Shown one piece after another: positions 33,230-41,425 of a stretch of DNA of 46,512 nt. Made by a program: the position numbers and the translations under genes. The notes below the pieces were generated by a model that was given only the letters and a program-made list of their open reading frames with translations, was not told the DNA's origin and did not search any database. Where the stretch lies: assembly GCA_026984045.1 (NCBI GenBank), contig JALSSV010000066.1, positions 1-46,512 on the forward strand, in the 5' to 3' direction. Origin of the DNA: Chromatiales bacterium. Lineage in GTDB: Bacteria; Pseudomonadota; Gammaproteobacteria; UBA6429; Thiohalophilaceae. The stretch's first letter is position 1. Every line of letters starts with the position of its first letter.

Positions 33230-34303
33230 ATGCGTGCACTGCTGATCGGTTTTCTTCTGCTCGCGCTGTGTCCCGGCGGGGCCACCGCCGTCACTCCGGC
33301 GGCAGACAGCGATGCGTACCACGAACGGGGACGGGCCATCTACAACTTCCGCTGCTACTACTGCCACGGTTATTCGGGTGACGCCCGCACCCTGAGCGCC
33401 ACCTTTCTCGAACCGCCGCCGCGCGACTTCACGGCCCTGCACGACGACCCGCCCAGCCGATCACGCATGCTCGCCGTGGTGCGCGACGGCATTCCCGGCA
33501 CCGGCATGGCCGGCTTCGGCAACCTCCTCAGCGAGGCCGAGATCGGCGCCGTGGTCGACTTCGTGCGCCGCGAGTTCATCATCGCGAAACGGCCCAATAC
33601 CCGTTACCACACCGCCGCCAACGGCTGGCCCGACCATGAACGCTACCGCGCCGCCTATCCCTTCGCCACCGGTGCCCTGGCCCTCGACACGCCGGACGAA
33701 CGGCTGGATGCCCCGGCCCGGCGTGGCAAACGCCTGTTCCTGACCAGCTGCATCAGCTGCCACGACCGGGCGCGGGTGGACGACGAAGGACCCCTGTGGG
33801 ACACCAGCGCCGTCTCCTTTCCGCGCAAGAATACCTGTTGCAACGTGCCGCCACCGGACAGCCTCAGCGGCGCCTCGGTCTACGCCCGCCACGACATCCC
33901 GCCCCGGCTCGCCGCCGCGACGCCACAACAGCGCCGCGGCGAGGCCCTCTATCAGGCCAACTGCGCCTTCTGCCACGCCGCCGACGGCACCGGCCGCAAC
34001 TGGATCGGCAGTTTCCTCGAGCCCCACCCCCGGGATCTCACCGATCCCGCCTTCATGGCTTGCCTCACCCCCGAACGCCTGACCCGCGTCATCGAGGACG
34101 GCCTGCCCGGCACCACCATGCCGGCCTGGCGCCATGTCCTGAGCGGCGAACAGATCGCCGCCATCGTGGCCTACGTGGATCGGGCCTTCCATCCCCTGGC
34201 ACGACGGCACGCCGAAAACACGCTGCTGAGCGACGGCCCGGTGCCGTCCAGCAATCACGCGCACGGGAAATGGAAAAGGGGGACGCCCCCTGAACGGGAT
34301 TGA
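33230..34303 (+). CDS. Three-haem class I-type cytochrome c with atypical middle domain
   Basis: 357 residues with a signal peptide and CYYCH, CISCH and CAFCH. Domains 1 and 3 are class I like those of the upstream protein (EPPPRDFT..GIPGTGMAGF; EPHPRDLT..GLPGTTMPAW). The middle haem is different: after CISCHDRARVDDEGP it lacks the PRDFT and PGTxM motifs and instead has RKNTCCNVPPPDS, with two extra cysteines. Its iron may be ligated by another residue. Only five bases separate it from the previous gene, so the two are surely cotranscribed. It ends with a hydrophilic tail. It may form a complex with the first protein. Confidence 0.9.
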   Translation: MRALLIGFLLLALCPGGATAVTPAADSDAYHERGRAIYNFRCYYCHGYSGDARTLSATFLEPPPRDFTALHDDPPSRSRMLAVVRDGIPGTGMAGFGNLLSEAEIGAVVDFVRREFIIAKRPNTRYHTAANGWPDHERYRAAYPFATGALALDTPDERLDAPARRGKRLFLTSCISCHDRARVDDEGPLWDTSAVSFPRKNTCCNVPPPDSLSGASVYARHDIPPRLAAATPQQRRGEALYQANCAFCHAADGTGRNWIGSFLEPHPRDLTDPAFMACLTPERLTRVIEDGLPGTTMPAWRHVLSGEQIAAIVAYVDRAFHPLARRHAENTLLSDGPVPSSNHAHGKWKRGTPPERD

Positions 34304-34405
34304 CCTTCGATTTGGAGTGCCCCGGGCCGGTCGTTGCGAATTCCTCGACAGCCGTTTGTTGGCGGTACCACGCCTTGGGGGTCAGGGTCAGCCTGTGCTG
34401 CGCCC

Positions 34406-34933
34406 TCACAGCCGTCGCCGCAGCGCCTCGAGTGTGATCCGCGCCGCCTCCGCCTCTGCGGGGAGCGTCTCGGGCAGGGCATCGATACCTCGCGCGATCT
34501 CGCTGAAGCGGGCATGCTCGGCGGCACGCCAGTGCCGCGCGGCTTCCAGCACCGGGTGGCGCACCGCGTGCGTCTCCGGCAGGGGCCGCAGATCGCCACG
34601 GCGGATCCGCTCCAGGATCGGTTCGAGTTCGCCGACGATGGCGGTCACCCGGCGCCGCCAGCGGCGTTCGCTCCAGCCCACGGCCAGCAGGTTGATCAGC
34701 ACGATCAGGGGCACGAACCACAGCAACTGCGTCACCAGCACCGGCAACCCGGCCGGCGGCTGGTGGACGCGATACAGGCTGGCCTCGACGGCCTCGCGCA
34801 TGCCCCACCAGACCCCGAACAGGGCCACCGCGAACAGCAGCAGCTCGCCGACGACCATCTGGCGCAACAGGCGGCCCTGGAGCACGGCATCGATGTAGTG
34901 GCGGTGACGGCGATGGGGAAGGGAGGCATTCAC
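34406..34933 (-). CDS. Two-helix HAMP membrane protein without output domain
   Basis: 175 residues. TM1 is at about 27-45 and TM2 at about 65-87, followed by a HAMP-like coiled segment (SERRWRRRVTAIVGELEPIL) and a C-terminal helical part. There is no kinase, GGDEF or chemoreceptor domain. The GTG start overlaps the stop of the 7-haem gene as GTGA. It resembles in layout the protein encoded first in this three-gene set. It could anchor the cytochrome or pass a redox signal to a partner encoded elsewhere; both are inference. It converges with the plus-strand cytochrome genes across a 102-base gap in which I see no clear terminator. Confidence 0.78.
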   Translation of the reverse strand: MNASLPHRRHRHYIDAVLQGRLLRQMVVGELLLFAVALFGVWWGMREAVEASLYRVHQPPAGLPVLVTQLLWFVPLIVLINLLAVGWSERRWRRRVTAIVGELEPILERIRRGDLRPLPETHAVRHPVLEAARHWRAAEHARFSEIARGIDALPETLPAEAEAARITLEALRRRL

Positions 34934-35706
34934 AGGTCGTGACACTCGAAGCAGAGGCGGGAGCCGCGGTTGGCGATCACCAGTTCGCCATGCCGGCGGC
35001 TGTAACCCGCGTGACAGGAGATGCAGCCGAGCCGGCCTTCGGGCAGGCGGATCGCCGCCGAGAGCTGGGCCACCGGCCGGTAGCCGCCATACTGCATGGC
35101 GCGCGCGTAGGGCACGCCGATGGGATGATTGATGCCGTGTTCGGCATGGCGCAGCAGGCCACCGCTGGCCAGCTCCACGGCCGGGCCGCTGTCGGCCTTG
35201 CCGCTGTGGCAGTCGAGGCAGCGCAGGCTGGCCGGATCGAGCGGCAGGCCCGGATCGGTGGGGTTGGCCGCCAGGTGTCCCGTGCGGGTGAGCGACTCGC
35301 CGCCATCGGCCATGGCCAGGAAGAAGCTTTCCGTGTGGCAGGCCAGGCAGAAGTCCCGCCCCCGCCTGGCCCCGCGCAGGTGGCCGGGTTTGTGATCGTG
35401 AATGGCATGGCAGGTGCTGCAGGTCATGTCGCCCTTCCAGTCCAGCGGATAGGCCGCTGGCAAGGGTCGCCCCGGAGCGAAGCCGCTGGCATGGGAAAGC
35501 GTCAGCGCATCGGCATGACAGCTTCCGCACAGGCGTTCCTGGGTGCCCAGCAGCTGCGCGGCATTGCCCGCCGTGACCTTCTCGCCGGCCAGATGGCAAC
35601 GACCGCACGGCGCCGAATGGGGGCCGGGGGCCTTCGCCCCCACCCGGTAGAGGGCCAGCGCGCCGATCAGCAGGCCAAGCAGCAGCACCCCAATCCGGCT
35701 AGTCAT
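34930..35706 (-). CDS. Heptahaem cytochrome with N-terminal anchor
   Basis: 258 residues. An N-terminal hydrophobic segment (about 5-20) lacks a clear cleavage site and may anchor the protein. Seven CxxCH motifs follow (CGRCH, CGSCH, CSTCH, CLACH, CLDCH, CISCH, CFECH), mostly doubled CxxCH type. The protein ends at LCFECHDL, like the octahaem protein at 29577. The start overlaps the upstream HAMP gene by 8 bases, and the stop overlaps the downstream HAMP gene by 4. With an odd number of haems and HAMP proteins on both sides it may be a redox-sensing unit rather than a wire. Confidence 0.9.
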   Translation of the reverse strand: MTSRIGVLLLGLLIGALALYRVGAKAPGPHSAPCGRCHLAGEKVTAGNAAQLLGTQERLCGSCHADALTLSHASGFAPGRPLPAAYPLDWKGDMTCSTCHAIHDHKPGHLRGARRGRDFCLACHTESFFLAMADGGESLTRTGHLAANPTDPGLPLDPASLRCLDCHSGKADSGPAVELASGGLLRHAEHGINHPIGVPYARAMQYGGYRPVAQLSAAIRLPEGRLGCISCHAGYSRRHGELVIANRGSRLCFECHDL

Positions 35707-36253
35707 CCCGGCGCACCCTTTCGATCAGCGCCTGGAGGCGGGCGCGCGCCCGTTGCCAGGCCTCGGCATCGCCGGATACCAGTGCTGTCTCGGCCGCCTG
35801 GGCCGCTGCATCCAGCTCCCGGCGCAGCCGGTGCAGCTCGTTCCAGGCCTGCTGCAGATGCGTCGAGGTCGCCTGCAGGCTGTCGTTTCGCCGGATCCGC
35901 AAGGGTGGCTCGTGTTCGGCCTGGCGGAGATTGCAGGTAAAGCGGTACAGGGGCCCGGCGATGCGGAAGCTGCCATAAAGGGTGAACAGCCAGGTGATCA
36001 GCGCCACCGAGGCCAGCAGGCACAGGCCGGCCACCAGCAGGGCCGGACCGAGCTGGCGGCGGGTGAGCACATGTGCCCGAATCACCTCGACATAGGAATC
36101 GCCGCCGGCATCGTTCAGCCACCACACCACCGCCCCCAGCACCAGCAGCGCAAGCAGGCCGGTGAGGCCGGCGATGCGCGACACCAGTTGCAGGCGGCTG
36201 ATGCCCGGCATGCCGGCGGCAAACTCGTCTTGTCGAACCACCATGCTGCCCAT
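35699..36253 (-). CDS. Two-helix HAMP membrane protein, first gene of the heptahaem set
   Basis: 184 residues. TM1 is at about 27-46 and TM2 at about 69-91, running into the HAMP entry motif YGSFRIAGPLYRF and then a long helix (about 115-184). The periplasmic loop is only ~22 residues. There is no enzymatic or receptor output domain. The start is taken at the ATG at 36253; another ATG three codons in is possible and neither has a strong Shine-Dalgarno. It overlaps the 7-haem gene by 8 bases. The TTCCCG dyad lies about 30 bases upstream. HAMP-only proteins of this type next to CxxCH cytochromes suggest coupling of haem redox state to a signalling partner. Confidence 0.78.
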   Translation of the reverse strand: MGSMVVRQDEFAAGMPGISRLQLVSRIAGLTGLLALLVLGAVVWWLNDAGGDSYVEVIRAHVLTRRQLGPALLVAGLCLLASVALITWLFTLYGSFRIAGPLYRFTCNLRQAEHEPPLRIRRNDSLQATSTHLQQAWNELHRLRRELDAAAQAAETALVSGDAEAWQRARARLQALIERVRRDD

Positions 36254-36282
36254 ATCGGCGCCAACCGGGAGGGCTTTACCCT

Positions 36283-36300
36283 TTCCCGTTTTCGGGAATC
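36283..36300. promoter_or_regulatory. TTCCCG-N5-GGGAATC dyad, copy 2
   Basis: Same 18-base layout as at 22761-22778, with T-rich centre TTTTC against ATTTT. It lies between the divergent HAMP/heptahaem genes and polX, about 30 bases before the HAMP start. The close position fits a repressor or a class II activator site. Neither flanking gene ends here, so a terminator role is excluded. Confidence 0.5.
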
Positions 36301-36368
36301 GCGGGCCTGTCAATGGTGGCGCATGCTGTTATGCTTTTCGTAACCCAGGCAGCACCAGCGAGGTCGTC

Positions 36369-38096
36369 ATGCCGGTCCACAACGAGGACGTTGCGGCCAT
36401 CTTCGACGAGATGGCCGATCTGCTCGAGATCGAGGGCGACAATCCCTACCGGGTGCGGGCCTACCGCAATGCGGCGCGCACCGTGCGCCATCTGGGCCGG
36501 GAACTGGCCGACATGGTCGAGCGGGGCGAGGATCTCACCCGCCTGCCGGGGATCGGCAAGGAGCTGGCCGCCAAGATCCGCGAGATCGTGGCCACCGGGC
36601 ATGCCCGGGCGCTGGACAAGCTGCACCGGAGCGTGCCGGCCAGCCTGGAGGCCCTGCTGAAAATCCCGGGACTGGGGCCGAAACGGGTGCGGGCCCTGTA
36701 TCACGACCTGCACATCAAGAGTCTCAGGCAGCTCGAGGACGCAGTGCGCCGCGGCCGGCTGCGCCAGCTGCCCGGTTTCGGCCCCAAGACCGAACGGCGG
36801 ATCCTCGAGAACCTCGCCGCCCACCGCACCGCAGAAAAACGCTTTCTGCACTCGGTGGCCCGGCGCTATGCCGAGCCGCTGGTGGCCTGGCTGCAGGATA
36901 CGCCCGGCGTGGATCGGGTCGTGGTGGCCGGCAGCTACCGGCGGGGCAAGGAGACGGTGGGCGATCTCGACGTCCTGGTCACCGTGCGTGGCGACAGCCC
37001 GGTGATGCAACGCTTCACCGAATACGACGAGGTGGCCGACGTGGTTTCCCGGGGCCGCACCCGATCCACCGTGTATCTGCGCTGCGGCCTGCAGGTGGAT
37101 CTGCGGGTGGTGGAACAGGCCAGCTTCGGCGCCGCCCTGCACTACTTCACCGGCAGCCGCGCCCACAACATCGCCATCCGTCATCTCGGCCAGCAGCGGG
37201 GCCTCAAGATCAACGAATACGGCGTGTTCCGGGGCAAGCGGCGCATCGCCGGCGAGAGCGAGGAATCGGTCTACGCCAGCGTCGATCTGCCCTGGATCCC
37301 GCCGGAGTTGCGCGAGGCGCGCGGCGAAATCGAGGCGGCCCGCGAAGGCCGCCTGCCGCGGCTGATTGCGCGCACCGATCTGCGCGGCGATCTGCACTGC
37401 CACACCCGCGCCACCGACGGCACGGCCGGCATCGAGGCGATGGCTCGCGCCGCCCGCGAGGCCGGGCTGGACTACCTGGCCATCACCGACCACAGCCGCC
37501 ATCTCACCGTGGCCCGCGGCCTCGACGAAAAGGCCCTGCGCCGGCAGATGGAAGAGATCGACCGGCTCAACGAAACCCTCGACGGCATCACCCTGCTCAA
37601 GGGCATCGAAGTGGACATCCTCGAGGACGGCTCGCTGGACCTGCCGGCGGACGTGCTGTGCGAGCTGGATCTGGTGGTGGCCGCGGTGCACAGCGCCTTC
37701 CGCCTCTCGCGCCGCAGGCAGACCGAACGCATCCTGCGGGCCATGGAGGCCCCCTGTTTCTCCATCCTGGCCCATCCCAGCGGCCGCCTGCTCGGTGAGC
37801 GGGAGGCCTATGCGCTGGACATGGAGCGGATCCTCGACGCCGCGCGGGACCGGGGCTGTTTCCTGGAACTCAACAGCCAGCCCCAGCGCCTCGATCTGAC
37901 CGACGATCACTGTCTGCTGGCACGGGAGAAGGGCGTGCTGGTGGCCATCGACTCCGACGCGCACCAGCCGGGCGACTTCGCCCTGCTCGACGGCGGCATC
38001 CGCCAGGCCCGGCGAGGCTGGCTGGAGAAGGGCCACGTGCTCAACACCCTGCCCCTCAAGACCCTGCGCCGCAAACTGCGGGCCACCATGCGATGA
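36369..38096 (+). CDS. polX: DNA polymerase X family protein with PHP exonuclease domain
   Basis: 575 residues, the usual PolX length. Helix-hairpin-helix DNA-binding motifs (LPGIGKELAAKI, IPGLGPKRVRALY, LPGFGPKTERRI) come first. The nucleotidyltransferase core follows (VVAGSYRRGKETVGDLDVLV, with the DxD pair, and LQVDLRVV). The C-terminal PHP metal-site motifs are DLHCHTRATDG, AITDHSRH, VHSAFR, LAHPSGR and AIDSDAH. PolX fills short gaps in base-excision repair and the PHP part trims 3' ends. The start at 36369 has GAGG six bases before it. It is followed by a hydrolase gene with an ATGA overlap and marks the switch from the cytochrome region to general genes. Confidence 0.95.
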   Translation: MPVHNEDVAAIFDEMADLLEIEGDNPYRVRAYRNAARTVRHLGRELADMVERGEDLTRLPGIGKELAAKIREIVATGHARALDKLHRSVPASLEALLKIPGLGPKRVRALYHDLHIKSLRQLEDAVRRGRLRQLPGFGPKTERRILENLAAHRTAEKRFLHSVARRYAEPLVAWLQDTPGVDRVVVAGSYRRGKETVGDLDVLVTVRGDSPVMQRFTEYDEVADVVSRGRTRSTVYLRCGLQVDLRVVEQASFGAALHYFTGSRAHNIAIRHLGQQRGLKINEYGVFRGKRRIAGESEESVYASVDLPWIPPELREARGEIEAAREGRLPRLIARTDLRGDLHCHTRATDGTAGIEAMARAAREAGLDYLAITDHSRHLTVARGLDEKALRRQMEEIDRLNETLDGITLLKGIEVDILEDGSLDLPADVLCELDLVVAAVHSAFRLSRRRQTERILRAMEAPCFSILAHPSGRLLGEREAYALDMERILDAARDRGCFLELNSQPQRLDLTDDHCLLAREKGVLVAIDSDAHQPGDFALLDGGIRQARRGWLEKGHVLNTLPLKTLRRKLRATMR

Positions 38097-39022
38097 GCCG
38101 CGCCCCCGAAGCCCATATCGTCTTCGTGCCCGGCAAGAATCCCAAGCCGCCGCCCGAGGCGCACCGCCGGGCCCTGTGGCGCACCCTGGTGGAAGGCGTG
38201 CGCCGGGCCGAGCCGGACGTCGTGCCCACTCTGCAGGGCGCCCACGAACGGTTTCATCTGGCCGCCTGGAACTACCTGTTCTACCGCCGCTTCAAGGACA
38301 TCAACCGGGACTTGCCCTGGATCGATGCCCTCATCCACCAGCACGGCCCCACGCCCCTGGACATCCGCGAAGCCCGCAGCCTGGCCTACCGGCTGGCCTG
38401 GCTGCTGTTCCAGATCGCCGATCACCTGCCCTTCCTGATTCCGCTGATGCCCGCGCACATCCGCAGCATGGCCCGGGAGACCCGGCGCTATTTCGTCAAC
38501 CAGTACGACATCGCCTGCGAGGTGCGCGAAGTGCTCAAGGTGCAGTTGCGCCCGCACCTGGCGCGCGGCGATCGCATCCTGCTCATCGGCCACAGCCTCG
38601 GCTCGGTGATCGCCTGGGACAGCCTGTGGGAACTGTCGCACGAGGAACACCATCCCGGCCGGATCGACACCTTTCTCACCCTCGGTAGTCCGCTGGGCAT
38701 GCGCTACGTGCGCCGGCGCCTGCGCGGCGCCGATCGCCAAGGGGCTGAACGCTACCCGGCCAACCTCCGCCGCTGGGTCAACGTGGCCGCCGAGGGCGAC
38801 GTGGTGGCCCTGGTGCGCTGTTTCGCCCGCGACTTCGCCGAGATGCGCGAACTGGGCCTGGTCGAGTCCATCGAGGACCACTGTCGCGGCATCTACAACC
38901 ACTTTCGCAACGAGGCGGGGCTCAACGTGCACCGCTCCTACGGCTACCTGGTCAATCCCGCCGTGGGCAAGGTGATCGCCGACTGGTGGGAGCACGCTGG
39001 CATGCCCGGGGAGCATCGGTGA
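38093..39022 (+). CDS. Alpha/beta-hydrolase-fold protein
   Basis: 309 residues. The nucleophile elbow GHSLGS carries S168; the fold starts at IVFVPGKNPKPP and the last part (VNVAAEGDVVALV, YNHFRNEAGLNVHRSYGYL) supplies a plausible Asp and His. It has no signal peptide. It resembles predicted esterase/lipase-like proteins of Proteobacteria that are encoded near transporters; the substrate is unknown. The start overlaps the polX stop and its stop overlaps the antiporter gene as GTGA, so the three are cotranscribed. Confidence 0.8.
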   Translation: MSRAPEAHIVFVPGKNPKPPPEAHRRALWRTLVEGVRRAEPDVVPTLQGAHERFHLAAWNYLFYRRFKDINRDLPWIDALIHQHGPTPLDIREARSLAYRLAWLLFQIADHLPFLIPLMPAHIRSMARETRRYFVNQYDIACEVREVLKVQLRPHLARGDRILLIGHSLGSVIAWDSLWELSHEEHHPGRIDTFLTLGSPLGMRYVRRRLRGADRQGAERYPANLRRWVNVAAEGDVVALVRCFARDFAEMRELGLVESIEDHCRGIYNHFRNEAGLNVHRSYGYLVNPAVGKVIADWWEHAGMPGEHR

Positions 39023-40188
39023 ACGCCGATTCGATCCTCGAAATCGTGTTCCTGATCTTCACCGGCGCCGCGGTGCTGGCCACCCTCGGGCTGTACGCCC
39101 GCCAGTCGCTGCTGGTGATCTACATCGCCCTGGGCGCGCTCATCGGCCCCTGGGGGCTGGGCTGGGTGGGCGACGTGCAACGGGTGGGCGACATCGCCCA
39201 CATCGGCATCATCTTCCTGCTGTTCCTGCTGGGCATGAACCTGGCGCCGCAGAAACTGCTGGCCATGCTCGGGCGCAGCCTGCTGGTCACCGGTGTCTCC
39301 TCGCTGCTGTTCCTGCTGGCGGGCGGCGGTCTTTCGCTGCTGTTCGGTTTCCGGCCGATGGAGGCGCTGATCATCGGCGCAGCGATGATGTTCTCCAGCA
39401 CCATCCTCGGCATCAAGCTGCTGCCGGCCACCGTGCTCCATCACCGCCACACCGGCGAACTCATCATCAGCATCCTGCTCCTCCAGGATCTGCTGGCCAT
39501 CCTGATCCTGATGCTGTTGCGGGCCGACTGGAGCGACGCCCTGCCCCTGCGGGAAGCCGGCCGCCTGCTGCTGGCCCTGTTCGGCCTGGGCCTGTTCGCC
39601 TGGCTGTTCGAGCGCCACGTGCTGATCCGCCTGATGCAGCGCTTCGATCAGATCCATGAATACCTGTTCCTGCTGGCCATCGGCTGGTGCCTGGGCATGG
39701 CCGAGCTGGCCGTGGTCCTCGGCCTGTCGGCGGAGATCGGCGCCTTCATCGCCGGCGTGGTCCTGGCCACCAATCCGGTGGCCCTGTACATCGGCGAGAG
39801 CCTGCGCCCCCTGCGCGACTTCTTTCTGATCCTGTTCTTCTTCGCCCTTGGCGCCGGCTTCGATCCCGGCCTGCTGCGGGAGGTCCTGTGGCCGGCCCTG
39901 CTGCTGGCCACGGTCATGCTGATGGGCAAGCCCCTGGCGATCACCGCCCTGCTGCGCGGCGTGGGGGAAGCACCGCACCGGGCCCGGGAAGTAGGCGTGC
40001 GGCTGGGCCAGATCAGCGAGTTCTCCCTGTTCATCGCCGTGCTGGCCATGGAAACGGGCACCGTCACGCCCCGGGCCGCCTACCTCGTGCAGGTGGCCAC
40101 CCTGTTCACCTTCATCGTCTCGGCGTATCTGATCGTGCTGCGCTATCCCTCGCCCATCGCCCTGGATGCGCGGTTGCGGCGGGACTGA
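39019..40188 (+). CDS. Kef-type CPA2 cation/proton antiporter
   Basis: 389 residues with about 12 membrane helices. Family motifs are HIGIIFLLFLLGMNL, AAMMFSSTILGIKLL, LLLQDLLAILIL and VLGLSAEIGAFIAGVVLA. It ends after the transport domain without the TrkA-N/RCK domain found in KefB/KefC. The GTG start overlaps the hydrolase stop as GTGA; a longer frame to 38986 lies inside the hydrolase gene. It probably exchanges K+ or Na+ for protons at the inner membrane; the ion is not readable. Confidence 0.9.
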   Translation: MNADSILEIVFLIFTGAAVLATLGLYARQSLLVIYIALGALIGPWGLGWVGDVQRVGDIAHIGIIFLLFLLGMNLAPQKLLAMLGRSLLVTGVSSLLFLLAGGGLSLLFGFRPMEALIIGAAMMFSSTILGIKLLPATVLHHRHTGELIISILLLQDLLAILILMLLRADWSDALPLREAGRLLLALFGLGLFAWLFERHVLIRLMQRFDQIHEYLFLLAIGWCLGMAELAVVLGLSAEIGAFIAGVVLATNPVALYIGESLRPLRDFFLILFFFALGAGFDPGLLREVLWPALLLATVMLMGKPLAITALLRGVGEAPHRAREVGVRLGQISEFSLFIAVLAMETGTVTPRAAYLVQVATLFTFIVSAYLIVLRYPSPIALDARLRRD

Positions 40189-40272
40189 GCAGGGGGTCGC
40201 AGCTTGCGCCGCGGGATTGCAAGCCCACCGGCGCATCCCCATTGAAGGCAGGAGGATTCCCAAGGAGGTCCC

Positions 40273-41361
40273 ATGTCCGCCAAGCTCATCGCCAGTGCCC
40301 GCCGGTTCTACCTGGGAGAAATGGACGACTGGCATACCTACTCGCTGCTGGCCCGCCACACCCGGGATCCCGAACAGCGGGCACTGCTGGAGCGGATTGC
40401 CACCATGGAAAAGCGCCATGCAGAATTCTGGGCCGGCATCCTCGAGCGCCACGGCCAGCCCCTGCCCGCCGTGCGAGCGCGCCGCCTGCGTACCCTAGCC
40501 CTGCGCCTGCTGCAGCGCCACGTCAATCCGCTCTTGCTGATCGCGGCCCTGGAGCTGGGCGAGACCGGGGCGGTAGAGGCCTATCACCGCCTCTGGCAGA
40601 GCGGCCTGCTGCCCGCCGACGACTGCGAAACCCTGCGCGGGATCATCCTCGACGAACTGGAGCACGAGGCGGCCTTTCGCCGCCAGACCCGCGAGAGGGG
40701 CCTGCAGAACGTGCGTGACTTCGTGCTCGGCATGAACGACGGGCTGGTGGAAATTCTCGGTGCCGTCACCGGCCTGTCGGCCGCCTACGCCGGCAACCCG
40801 CTGCTGGTGGCCGTGAGCGGCCTGGTGGTGGGCATCGCCGGTGCCCTGTCGATGGGGATCGGCGCCTTCATCTCGGTACGCTCCCAGCGCCAGGTGAACG
40901 CCGGCAACCGCCAGCGCATGGCAGTGCTGTTCGACGTGGCGCCGGAACGGGCGGTGAGCGAATACCGCGAGCGCCTCGTTGCGTCGGGCCTGCCGGACGA
41001 GATCAGCGACGCGGTGGCGCGCAAGCTCGGCGACAACCGCGAAGCCCTGTCGAAACTGCTGCTGGACGAGGTCACCGAGAACGAATGGCGCTCGGGCCTG
41101 TTCACCGGCAGTGCCTACCTGTTCGGGGTGCTGTTTCCGGTACTGCCCTATTTCGTCGCCGACCACGCCCTGACGGCGCTGATCGGCTCGGTGTTCTTCG
41201 CCGGCCTGGCCCTGGCCGCGGTGGGCGGTTTCATCGCCCTGGTCTCGGGCATCCACCTGCGCCCCAAGGTCTTCGAGATGCTGGCCTCCGGCCTCGGCGC
41301 CGCGGCCCTGGCCTGGCTGTTCGGCACACTGATGCAAACCCTCTTCGGCCTGCGCGTGTGA
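40273..41361 (+). CDS. mbfA: Membrane ferritin (erythrin-VIT1), probable iron/manganese exporter
   Basis: 362 residues, two parts. An N-terminal ferritin/rubrerythrin-like helical domain (1-140) carries E16, EKRH at 46-49, ELGETGAVEAYH and DELEH at 127-131 as metal-ligand candidates. A C-terminal VIT1/CCC1 transporter has LGMNDGLVEILGAVTGLSAA (about 152-171), GIAGALSMGIGAFISVRSQ and three further helices. This is the architecture of MbfA, which exports iron in alphaproteobacteria. AAGGAGG lies before the ATG. It is alone in its unit. Iron control beside a haem-dense locus is suggestive but may be chance. Confidence 0.9.
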   Translation: MSAKLIASARRFYLGEMDDWHTYSLLARHTRDPEQRALLERIATMEKRHAEFWAGILERHGQPLPAVRARRLRTLALRLLQRHVNPLLLIAALELGETGAVEAYHRLWQSGLLPADDCETLRGIILDELEHEAAFRRQTRERGLQNVRDFVLGMNDGLVEILGAVTGLSAAYAGNPLLVAVSGLVVGIAGALSMGIGAFISVRSQRQVNAGNRQRMAVLFDVAPERAVSEYRERLVASGLPDEISDAVARKLGDNREALSKLLLDEVTENEWRSGLFTGSAYLFGVLFPVLPYFVADHALTALIGSVFFAGLALAAVGGFIALVSGIHLRPKVFEMLASGLGAAALAWLFGTLMQTLFGLRV

Positions 41362-41425
41362 GGCGGGCGCGCCTTGTCATCTCCTCAAGCCTCGTCTAGG
41401 CTGGGAATCAGCCACGGGAAGCCGC

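Noticed and set aside
36274-36290. GG-N10-GC spacing before the HAMP gene as a sigma54 promoter
   Set aside because: Only the spacing fits; neither the -24 nor the -12 half resembles the consensus, and it overlaps the dyad.
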